Assembly (NCBI GenBank): GCA_903898725.1
Contig: CAIUGQ010000310.1
Location: 1 to 12,666, forward strand
Source: an uncultured Burkholderiales bacterium
GTDB taxonomy: Bacteria > Pseudomonadota > Gammaproteobacteria > Burkholderiales > Burkholderiaceae_E
DNA: 12,666 nt
Direction of reading: 5' to 3'
Shown here: one piece after another, positions 5,572-12,666 of the stretch
How positions within the stretch are numbered: the first letter of the stretch is position 1
Layout of the letters: each line of letters begins with the position of its first letter
The notes under the pieces: model-generated
Database searches by the model: none
Told to the model about the DNA's origin: nothing
Seen by the model: only the letters and a program-made list of their open reading frames with translations
Position numbers and translations under genes: made by a program

Positions 5572-8500
5572 TGGCCGGCCCCGCTACCGATCCCACCGCG
5601 CTGTCCTGGTGCCTCGCCGAGATCCGCGAGTCCCTGGCGCGCGCCGAGACCGCGCTCGAGCAGCAGCTGCAGTCGGATGAGGCCGCGGACGGCCGCCTGC
5701 GCGCGGCCCGCGGCTGGCTGCACCAGGCCCACGGCGCGCTCCAGGTCGTCGACCTCGAGGGCGTGTCGGTGGTGACCCAGGAGGCCGAGGCACTGCTCGA
5801 CCGCTGCGACCGGGGCGAGCTGCCCTTCGATGCCGAGCTGGTGCGGGCGCTGGCGCGTGCGTTCTCGGCGGTGGTCGAATACCTCGAGGGCGTGGTCGCC
5901 GGGTCCGAGGATTCGCCGGTGTCGCTGTTCCCGCACTACCGGGAGCTGCTGGCGATGCGCGGGGCCGATCGCATCGAGCCCTCCGACCTGTTCACCGTCG
6001 ACCTCACGGTGCGTGCGCCACGGGTGCCGCAGGGCGAGGCGCTGTCGGCGCGTGCGGTCGCACGGCTGCGAGCCGCGTTCGAGCAGGGACTGCTCCGCTT
6101 CCTGCGCAACCCCCGCGACGCCGAGGCGCTCGGTGCGATGCACGGTGCCGTGTCGCGGCTGCACGCGGCGCACGGCGCGTCGGGTCAGCGGACCTTCTGG
6201 TGGCTGTCCTGCGCCTTCCTCGACGCGCTGCGCGTGCAGGCGCTGCCGGTCGACGTCTATGCCAAGCGCCTGGTCGGTCGCATCAACCTGCAGCTCTCGC
6301 GCACGCTCGGCGGTGGCGCACCGATCGCCGATCGGCTGCTGCGCGACCTGCTGTTCATGCTCGCCCGCACCGGCAGCGGCTCGGTGCTCGCCGACGAGGC
6401 GCGACGCCTGTACCGGCTGACCGGCACGGTGCCGTCCGACTTCGAGACGCCGCGCTATGCGGTCGTCGATGCCCGCACGCTGCGTGCCGCCCGCGACGCG
6501 ACGACGGCCGCGAAGCTCGGCTGGGAGAAGTACGTCCGCGGCGGCTCGCAGGAGCTGCCTGCCTTCGCACAGGCCGCGCAGCAGCTCGACGCCGCGGTGG
6601 CCCGACTGCCATGGCCGGGGCTGCAGAAGCTGTCCGGCGTGCTCGTCGGCCTGCGGCGTGCCCTCGCCGCCGCCGGTTCCTCGCTCGCCGAGGTGCTGTC
6701 GCTCGAGGTGGCGACCGCGCTGCTGTTCGTCGAGCAGGCGCTCGAGCGCGGCGCACGGGCGATCGCGCAGCACGACCGGCGCGCCAGCGAGATGGCCGAG
6801 CGCCTCGATCGCCTCTGCGAGCGTCAGGAGGGCGATGGCCAGGCCGCCCCCGAATGGCTGACCGAGCTGTCACGGGCCGCCCAGGAGCGCCTGACGACCG
6901 CCGCCTACGTCGGCGAGCTGCAGGCCAACCTGCGCGCCTGCGAGAAGGTGCTCGATGCCTTCTTCCGCGATCCGGCCGCACACCGCGCCGAGCTGCCGCC
7001 ACTCGAGCCGCTGCTCAGGCAGGTCGCCGGCGCGCTGCGCCTCCTCGGGCACGACGAGGCGGCCGACGGCGCCGACACCGTGGTCCGCCAGGTCGCGGCC
7101 TTCACGGGCAGCGGCCCGGTGTCCGGCTTCGGCGAGCTCTCTCTGGTCGGCGATGACGCCGACCCGGACGAGGCAGGCGGCTTCGGCGAGCCCGCGCAGG
7201 CCGCGCCGCCGGAGCAGGCCGACTGCGAGCGGGTCGCGGCCAGCCTGGGTGCGATCGGCTTCTTCGTCGAGTCGCTGCGCCAGGCCGACCGCCGCCGCGG
7301 CGGCGGCTTCGAGTTCAGCCGTGACGACGATGCGTTCATCGCGCGGCTCGGCGACCGGCCCGGGGCGCACGACGCCTCGGACCTCGAGCCGCCGGAGGGC
7401 GACGCGCCCGAGGTGGCCGACCTGTCGGATCTCGAGCCCCCGATGGCGCGCTCGCTCGAGCCGCCGGTCGAGCTCGTCCCCGATGCGCCCGCGGCCGATG
7501 CCGCGGTCTTCGACGCCAGCGCCTTCGCCTTCGACGCGACCCTGCCCGGGGTCGATGCGCCCGGCGACGCGGGCGCCGACGGTCTCGCCCTGTCGGGGCT
7601 CGAGTGGCCGGCCGAGGCCGACGGGGCGGCTCAGCCGCCGTCGGGGTCGGACGCCGCCGTGTCCGCGCCGGCCGACGGCACGTTCGCGATGGACTGGGTC
7701 GAGCGGGAGACCGTCGGCGGCGACGCCGATCGGGCGGATGCGACGCCGTCCGACATCGGATTCATCGATGTCGACAGCGACGCCGACCGCTCACTCGAGG
7801 CGCTGCTGCTCGAGCGCCGTGCCCAGGTGACGCCGCTGCTGGCCGCGCTCGCCGGCGCGCCGACCGATCCGATGCCGCGGGCCGCGCTGCACGAGACGCT
7901 GCGCTCGATCCGCGACGAGGCGATGCTGCTCGACGACGGCGAGCTGCGCATGGCGGCCGCCGATGCGCTCGCGCGGCTCGACGCCGGCGATCGGCCCGAT
8001 GCGCCCGCGCTCGTCGGCGCCGTTGCCCGGGTCGCGGGCCTGCCCGACGGCCCGGTGATCGCACCGGTGGTGCTGCCCGCCGAGGATGCGATCGATGCCG
8101 AGCTGCTGGGGATCTTCTTCGACGAGGCCGACGAGGTCCTGGCCAGCATCGTCGATGCGCGCCTCGAGTCGATGGCCGCGCCGGCCGATGCCGGCCCGCT
8201 GACGACGCTGCGTCGCGGCTTCCATACGCTCAAGGGATCGAGCCGCATGGTCGGCCTGACGGCGTTCGGCGAGGCCGCCTGGTCGATCGAGGAGGTGATC
8301 AGCGGCTGGGTCGGTGACGAGCGGGCCGGCACGCCGCCGCTCTACGCGCTGGTCGCCGATGCCCATGACGCGATGGTCGGCTGGGTCGCGCGGCTGCGCG
8401 AGGACCCGCTGGCCGCGATCGACCCCGCGACCCTCATCGCGCGTGCGCATGCGCTGCGCGACGGCGAGGTGCCCGACGTCGAGGTGCGCACCGAAGGCCT

Positions 8501-11500
8501 GCCGCCGGTGCTGCGCGAGAGCCTGCTGCCCGCGGCCGGGCGTGCGGTGCCGGCGGTGTCTGCCTCGGCTGACGCCTCCGCTGCCGCCACCGCCACCGCT
8601 GCCGCTGCCGCTGACGCCTCCGCGGCCGCCTTCGAAGCACCGGCCCCGACCGAGCTGTCGGCGCCCGCTGCCCTCGAGGGGCTCGCCAGCTTCGATCTCG
8701 AGGCGCTCGACGAGGCGGTACGCGCCGACGGCGGCTACGACGCGCCGGACAGCGGCCTGCCCGGGGTCGACGCACCGCGCCTCGACGCGGCGTTCCCGCC
8801 GGTGCTGGACGACCTCGGCATCGACCTCGATCTAGGCGCCGACACCGTGCCGTTCGACGCCGCGCCGTCTGCGCCCCCGATGCTGCTCGACGAGATCGTG
8901 CAGGTCGACGAGGACGCGTTCGCGCCCGTCGGGGCAGTCGGCGACGACGAACTGATCGAGCTGACCGAGGTGTTCGATCCGCTCGACGCCCTCGATCCGC
9001 TGGACCCGCTCGACGCCGAGGTGCCGACGCTCTCGCCGCTCGACGAGATCGATCCGCTCGCGATCGGCGGGCCGGCCGGCCCGGACGTGTTCGATGCGCT
9101 GCACGCGCTCGATGCACCCGAGCTGTCCGAAGCGCCGGACCGGGACACCGAATCCGTCGATGGCATGGTCCGGATCGGAGACCGGCTGCTCAACGCCCAG
9201 CTCTTCCGGATCTTCCTCGACGAGGCGGAGCAGCTGCTGTCCGCGCTCGATACGGCCGTCGCCGGCTGGCGGGTCGAGCCGACCCGTGCGGTGCCCGAGC
9301 CCGCGCTGCGCGCGATGCACTCGCTGCGCGGGACCGCGCGGATCGCAGGCCTGCCGAGCGTGCTCGACACCGCCGATGCGCTCGAGCGCGGCCTGGCCGG
9401 CCTGGCAGCCTGCCGTGCGGCCCCGTCGGCCGACGACCTCGACGACCTGGCCTGGATTGCGGCCCGTCTGCGCGACACGCTGGCGACGTTCTCGAAGCGC
9501 AACGATCCGGCACCGGACCCGCAGATGGTCGCGCTCGCCGAGGCGTTCGCGGCCCGCGCCTGCGCGGCGGCTGCACCGTCGCCGGAGCGAACCCGCGACG
9601 ACGCCTTCGACCTCGCCGACGTCGATGCCGCCCTCGGTGCGCGCGAGGACGAACCGGCACCGGCCCCGGTCGAACCGGCTCCGGCTCCGGCCGCGCCGAT
9701 CGTGACCGCGGCCGCGCGGCCTGTCCTGGATGCGTCGCTCGAGTCGATCGCGACGCTGGCCGACGACATCGACGCCGAGCTCGCGCAGGACTTCGTCGAG
9801 GAGGGGGACGAGCTGCTGCCCCGGATCGGCGATGCGCTGCGGGCCTGGGCCGCTGCGCCCGACGATCCCTCGCATCCGGCCGAACTGATGCGGCTGCTGC
9901 ACACCGTCAAGGGCAGTGCCAGGATGGCGGGCGCGATGCGCCTCGGTCATCTCGTGCACGACATGGAGACGCGGATCGAATCGGCCAGTGCGCTGACCCG
10001 CGTGCCGCCCCAGCTCATCGACGAGCTCATCGCCCGTCTGGACCAGGTGCTCGCGCTGTACGAAGCGGTCCGCGATCCGAAGTCCGAGTCGGCGCAGGCC
10101 GCCGCCCGCGCGGTGTTCGCGAGCCTGGCGCCGCGGGGTGCAGGCCTCGAAGGCGGGTCCGACGCGCCCGGTGCGCCGGCGCAGGCGCAGAGCGACGATG
10201 GCGTCGGCGCGCGCGCCGCGACGCCCGGCGCCGCCGGCCAGCAGCCGTCGCTGATCCGCGTGCGTGCCGACCTGCTCGACCGGCTCGTCAACGAGGCCGG
10301 CGAGGTGTCGATCGCCCGCGCACGGCTCGAGAACGAGCTGGGGTCGCTGCGCACCTCGCTCGGCGAACTCACCGAGAACGTGAACCGGCTGCGCACGCAG
10401 CTGCGCGAGATCGAACTCGCCGCCGATTCGCAGATCGACGCCCGCAACGAGCGTGCGCCCGAACGCGAGGCGCAGTTCGACCCGCTGGAGTTCGACCGCT
10501 ACACGCGCTTCCAGGAACTCACGCGGATGCTGGCCGAGTCGGTCAACGACGTGGCGACGGTCCAGCAGAACGCGCTGCGCAACCTCGACGAGGCGAACCG
10601 CGACCTCACGCGTCAGACGCAGGTCACGCGCGATCTGCAGCAGGACCTGATGCGGATCCGGATGGTGCAGTTCGGCTCGATCGCCGACCGGCTCTACCGC
10701 GTCGTGCGCCAGGCCGCGAAGGAGCTCGACAAGCGGGTCCATCTCGACCTCAAGGGCGTCGCCTCGGAGCTCGACCGCGGCGTGCTCGAGCGGATGGCCG
10801 GGCCGATCGAGCACCTGCTGCGCAATGCGGTGGCGCACGGCATCGAATCGAGGGCCGAGCGGCTTGCCGCCGGAAAGTCCGAGACCGGCGAGATCACCCT
10901 CGAGGTCAGGCAGGAAGGCAACGAGGTGGTGCTCGCCTTCGCCGACGACGGCGCAGGCCTGAACTACGCGCGGATCCGCGCGCGCGCCGTCGAGCGCGGC
11001 CTGATCGCGCCCGATGCCCATCCGGGCGAGCGCGAGCTCGGCGACATGATCTTCATGCCCGGCTTCTCGACCGCCACCGAAGTGACCGCGATCGCCGGCC
11101 GCGGCGTCGGCATGGACGTGGTCCGTGCCGAGGTCGCCGCGATGGGCGGACGCATCGACCTCGAGTCCACGCCCGGGCGCGGCACCCGATTCAGCGTGCA
11201 CCTGCCGGTGTCGCTCGCGGTCGCGCAGGTCGTGCTGCTGACGGTCGGATCGATGCGCATCGCGGTGACCTCCGCGCTGATCGAGCAGGTCATGCAGCTC
11301 AAGCCCGACCTGCTCGCCTCGGCCTACTCGGACCATGCGGTCGACTGGCACGGCCAGCCCGTGCCGCTGTACTTCCTCGGCAGCCTGCTCGAGCTGTCGG
11401 GCTGCACCCCGCTCGCGCAGCGCTACTCGCCGGTCGTGATCGTGCGCTCGGGTGCGCAGCGCATCGCGCTGCACGTCGATCATGTCGCCCCCAGCCAGGA

Positions 11501-12062
11501 GGTGGTGGTCAAGCATGTCGGCCCGCAGCTCGCCCGGCTCACCGGGATGGCGGGCGCGACGGTGCTGGGCAACGGCGACATCGTGCTGATCCTGAACCCG
11601 GTGCAGATCGCGGCCACCGGCCGCGGCGCGCAGGCGGGCGAGGGCGACACCGCGAGCTTCGCGCCGACCGTCATCGAGATCGCCCCGACGGTGATGGTGG
11701 TCGACGATTCGGTGACGGTGCGCAAGGTCACGCAGCGCCTGCTGGCCCGCGAGGGCTACCAGGTGATGCTGGCCAAGGACGGCATCGACGCGCTGCGCCA
11801 GCTCCAGGACACCGTGCCCGACGTGATGCTGCTCGACATCGAGATGCCGCGGATGGACGGCTTCGACCTGACGAAGAACCTGCGCGGCGACGATCGCTGG
11901 AAGCACCTGCCGATCGTGATGATCACCTCGCGCACGGCCGACAAGCACCGCAGCCATGCGCTGTCGCTCGGCGTCGACGCGTTCCTCGGCAAGCCGTACG
12001 ACGAGGACGAGCTGCTGCAGCTGGTGGCTGCGTTCGCCAGGCGCCGGCAGTCCGCCGGCTGA
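5568..12062 (+). CDS. chpA: ChpA/PilL, multi-Hpt hybrid histidine kinase of the Pil-Chp system
   Basis: A 2164-residue CheA-type kinase that phosphorylates PilG and PilH. Pseudomonas ChpA is about 2470 residues with eight phosphotransfer-type modules. Domains by residue: an N-terminal Hpt-like module with H52 in LHQAHGALQVVD; degenerate helical modules at about 165-240, 330-400, 445-510 and 745-815; three clear Hpt modules with H886 (HTLKGSSRMVG), H1251 (HSLRGTARIAG, Arg for Lys) and H1445 (HTVKGSARMAG). Linkers are Ala/Asp/Pro-rich (about 510-740, 960-1200, 1360-1395). A dimerisation-type segment begins near 1558. The ATPase follows with N box N1753 (HLLRNAVAHGIE), DDGAGLN, MPGFSTATEVT and GRGVGMD (1844-1850). 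A CheW-like domain spans about 1884-2025 and a C-terminal receiver about 2040-2160, with phospho-acceptor D2090 in LLDIEMPRMDG. Start overlaps the pilJ stop as ATGA. The frame is unbroken throughout. Confidence 0.95.
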   Translation: MMAGPATDPTALSWCLAEIRESLARAETALEQQLQSDEAADGRLRAARGWLHQAHGALQVVDLEGVSVVTQEAEALLDRCDRGELPFDAELVRALARAFSAVVEYLEGVVAGSEDSPVSLFPHYRELLAMRGADRIEPSDLFTVDLTVRAPRVPQGEALSARAVARLRAAFEQGLLRFLRNPRDAEALGAMHGAVSRLHAAHGASGQRTFWWLSCAFLDALRVQALPVDVYAKRLVGRINLQLSRTLGGGAPIADRLLRDLLFMLARTGSGSVLADEARRLYRLTGTVPSDFETPRYAVVDARTLRAARDATTAAKLGWEKYVRGGSQELPAFAQAAQQLDAAVARLPWPGLQKLSGVLVGLRRALAAAGSSLAEVLSLEVATALLFVEQALERGARAIAQHDRRASEMAERLDRLCERQEGDGQAAPEWLTELSRAAQERLTTAAYVGELQANLRACEKVLDAFFRDPAAHRAELPPLEPLLRQVAGALRLLGHDEAADGADTVVRQVAAFTGSGPVSGFGELSLVGDDADPDEAGGFGEPAQAAPPEQADCERVAASLGAIGFFVESLRQADRRRGGGFEFSRDDDAFIARLGDRPGAHDASDLEPPEGDAPEVADLSDLEPPMARSLEPPVELVPDAPAADAAVFDASAFAFDATLPGVDAPGDAGADGLALSGLEWPAEADGAAQPPSGSDAAVSAPADGTFAMDWVERETVGGDADRADATPSDIGFIDVDSDADRSLEALLLERRAQVTPLLAALAGAPTDPMPRAALHETLRSIRDEAMLLDDGELRMAAADALARLDAGDRPDAPALVGAVARVAGLPDGPVIAPVVLPAEDAIDAELLGIFFDEADEVLASIVDARLESMAAPADAGPLTTLRRGFHTLKGSSRMVGLTAFGEAAWSIEEVISGWVGDERAGTPPLYALVADAHDAMVGWVARLREDPLAAIDPATLIARAHALRDGEVPDVEVRTEGLPPVLRESLLPAAGRAVPAVSASADASAAATATAAAAADASAAAFEAPAPTELSAPAALEGLASFDLEALDEAVRADGGYDAPDSGLPGVDAPRLDAAFPPVLDDLGIDLDLGADTVPFDAAPSAPPMLLDEIVQVDEDAFAPVGAVGDDELIELTEVFDPLDALDPLDPLDAEVPTLSPLDEIDPLAIGGPAGPDVFDALHALDAPELSEAPDRDTESVDGMVRIGDRLLNAQLFRIFLDEAEQLLSALDTAVAGWRVEPTRAVPEPALRAMHSLRGTARIAGLPSVLDTADALERGLAGLAACRAAPSADDLDDLAWIAARLRDTLATFSKRNDPAPDPQMVALAEAFAARACAAAAPSPERTRDDAFDLADVDAALGAREDEPAPAPVEPAPAPAAPIVTAAARPVLDASLESIATLADDIDAELAQDFVEEGDELLPRIGDALRAWAAAPDDPSHPAELMRLLHTVKGSARMAGAMRLGHLVHDMETRIESASALTRVPPQLIDELIARLDQVLALYEAVRDPKSESAQAAARAVFASLAPRGAGLEGGSDAPGAPAQAQSDDGVGARAATPGAAGQQPSLIRVRADLLDRLVNEAGEVSIARARLENELGSLRTSLGELTENVNRLRTQLREIELAADSQIDARNERAPEREAQFDPLEFDRYTRFQELTRMLAESVNDVATVQQNALRNLDEANRDLTRQTQVTRDLQQDLMRIRMVQFGSIADRLYRVVRQAAKELDKRVHLDLKGVASELDRGVLERMAGPIEHLLRNAVAHGIESRAERLAAGKSETGEITLEVRQEGNEVVLAFADDGAGLNYARIRARAVERGLIAPDAHPGERELGDMIFMPGFSTATEVTAIAGRGVGMDVVRAEVAAMGGRIDLESTPGRGTRFSVHLPVSLAVAQVVLLTVGSMRIAVTSALIEQVMQLKPDLLASAYSDHAVDWHGQPVPLYFLGSLLELSGCTPLAQRYSPVVIVRSGAQRIALHVDHVAPSQEVVVKHVGPQLARLTGMAGATVLGNGDIVLILNPVQIAATGRGAQAGEGDTASFAPTVIEIAPTVMVVDDSVTVRKVTQRLLAREGYQVMLAKDGIDALRQLQDTVPDVMLLDIEMPRMDGFDLTKNLRGDDRWKHLPIVMITSRTADKHRSHALSLGVDAFLGKPYDEDELLQLVAAFARRRQSAG
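8568..8630 (+). repeat. In-frame direct repeat in a ChpA linker
   Basis: Two 21-base copies (8568-8588 and 8610-8630) start 42 bases apart and differ at one position. Each encodes ADASAAA (from residue 1001). The bases between are a GCC/GCT alanine run. Since 42 is a multiple of 3, gain or loss of a unit would keep the frame and change linker length only. GCT alanine codons are unusually dense here compared with the GCC/GCG used elsewhere in the gene. Confidence 0.7.
8976..9059 (+). repeat. Asp-Pro-Leu repeat region in a ChpA linker
   Basis: Encodes DPLDALDPLDPLDAE (about residues 1137-1151) and a further DEIDPLA after a short break. The DNA shows imperfect repeats of gatccgctcgacgcc. The segment is acidic, probably disordered, and lies between the H886 and H1251 phosphotransfer modules. 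Likely a tether rather than a folded domain. Confidence 0.55.
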
Positions 12063-12087
12063 CGCGTCCGGCCGTCTCCCGACGCCG

Positions 12088-12106
12088 GCGGCGGACCGTC
12101 CGCCGT
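12088..12106. terminator. Candidate bidirectional hairpin between chpA and the convergent HD-GYP gene
   Basis: The sequence CGGCGGAC-C-GTCCGCCG (12089-12105) is a perfect inverted repeat, extended by one G-T wobble pair at 12088/12106. In RNA it would fold as a stem of about 6-7 pairs with a small loop. It sits 26 bases after the chpA stop and just past the end of the opposite gene, where a shared terminator is expected. There is no flanking T-run, so intrinsic termination is uncertain. Confidence 0.4.
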
Positions 12107-12111
12107 GCGTC

Positions 12112-12666
12112 TCAGCCGCTGGCGGGCGCGTCCGGTTCGCGGACCTCGACCGCCTCCCACAGCGCCTCCGGATCGACCGGGCAGCCGAGCTCGTCGCGCC
12201 TCAGGCACCGGTCGATGTGATGCCGTGGCTCGTCGGTCGCGCGGCGCAGCCCGCCCGGATGGATGGCGCCGATCGCCGACCTGAAGGCCAGCACCGTGGG
12301 GGCCGCCGGATCGCGGGTGCGCCGGAAGACCAGGCCGTGCTCGCCGCTGACCAGACGGACCGGCGTGCCGGGGGGCGTCGGGCCGACGACCTCCGCCAGC
12401 ATCGGGCCGAGTCGCGGATCCGCCTGACGGCCCAGCCGGCCGAGCAGCAGCTGCAGCGCCTGGTCGGGCGGCGCCCCGAGCCGGTACGCCCGCGGGGCGA
12501 CCATCGCGCACCAGCGGTCGGCGACCATCAGCGCCTGCGAACCCAGCCGCAGCGCCGGCGCGCCGAGCTTGGCCGGGTAGCCGGTGGCGTCGAGGTGCTC
12601 GTGGTGCTGGGCGACCGTGGCCAGCCACACCGGGTCGTCGACGCCGGCGGCCCGCAGCAGCGACAC
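12112..12666 (-). CDS. HD-GYP-type domain protein (5' part outside window), substituted signature
   Basis: The visible 184 residues are the C-terminal part. The reading frame runs to the right edge, where a GTG codon falls at 12666-12664; whether this is the start cannot be known, and it is probably internal because the HD part of the domain is missing. Recognisable is HHEHLDATGYP (visible residues 21-31), matching HHExxDGxGYP of HD-GYP cyclic-di-GMP phosphodiesterases, then GSQALMVADRWCAMVAPRAYR (about 42-62), matching the family's metal-binding D and the RPYR turn. Two usual residues differ: DG is DA, and the second Asp of VADxxDA is Cys53. A C-terminal tail (about 100-184) has a strand-rich segment, VRLVSGEHGLVFRR, of unknown role. 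Convergent with chpA. Expected function: c-di-GMP hydrolysis or sensing; activity uncertain. Confidence 0.75.
   Translation of the reverse strand: MSLLRAAGVDDPVWLATVAQHHEHLDATGYPAKLGAPALRLGSQALMVADRWCAMVAPRAYRLGAPPDQALQLLLGRLGRQADPRLGPMLAEVVGPTPPGTPVRLVSGEHGLVFRRTRDPAAPTVLAFRSAIGAIHPGGLRRATDEPRHHIDRCLRRDELGCPVDPEALWEAVEVREPDAPASG

Noticed and set aside
7380..9060. Possible frameshift or pseudogene region in chpA because of low-complexity sequence
   Set aside because: The frame stays open from 5568 to 12062, with intact domains on both sides and G/C-biased third positions throughout. Disordered linkers are usual in this family.
8832..11957. Open frame of about 1041 codons on the minus strand opposite chpA
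   Set aside because: An antisense shadow of the kinase core. Composition is His/Arg/Gly/Asp-rich and low in complexity, with no family resemblance.
1..12666. Mobile elements, CRISPR, tRNA/rRNA or a novel defence system
   Set aside because: No transposase, integrase, regularly spaced repeats or RNA gene signatures were seen. The window is a conserved chromosomal locus with a known chemosensory system.

Overview
The window comes from a very GC-rich proteobacterial chromosome. Third codon positions are strongly G/C, and the gene content and order (thiE, rubredoxin, pilG-pilH-pilI-pilJ-chpA) fit type IV-piliated beta- or gammaproteobacteria such as Burkholderiales or Xanthomonadales. The sequence alone does not decide between these groups.

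Layout: 1-602 (minus) is nearly all of thiE, thiamine-phosphate synthase, cut by the left edge. A 184-bp divergent gap leads to a class I SAM-dependent methyltransferase at 787-1554 (plus, GTG start). A 131-bp gap with a GC-rich hairpin precedes a small rubredoxin gene (1686-1865), which was found by reading the frame directly. A 97-bp gap holds the best promoter of the window (-35 TTGACC, 18-bp spacer, -10 TACACT). It drives a tightly packed plus-strand operon: pilG (1963-2364), pilH (2378-2746), pilI (2757-3314), pilJ (3340-5571) and chpA/pilL (5568-12062). A short gap with a perfect hairpin separates chpA from a convergent, edge-truncated HD-GYP-type gene (12112-12666, minus).

How it works together: pilGHIJ-chpA is the Pil-Chp chemosensory system that controls type IV pilus extension and retraction, twitching motility and surface sensing. 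PilJ is the membrane receptor, PilI the CheW-type adaptor, ChpA the giant CheA-type kinase with several Hpt modules and a fused receiver, and PilG and PilH the two stand-alone receivers. The operon is intact, but no CheR-type (PilK) or CheB-type (ChpB) adaptation gene lies between pilJ and chpA or directly after chpA.

I see no mobile element, CRISPR array, tRNA, rRNA or prophage gene. The core is a known system. The points worth a second look are variations on it: the missing adaptation enzymes, the mix of intact and degenerate Hpt modules and repeat-bearing linkers in ChpA, a long cytoplasmic leader on PilJ, the substituted HD-GYP signature next door, and a possible leaderless thiE. No gene-free stretch exceeds 300 bases.
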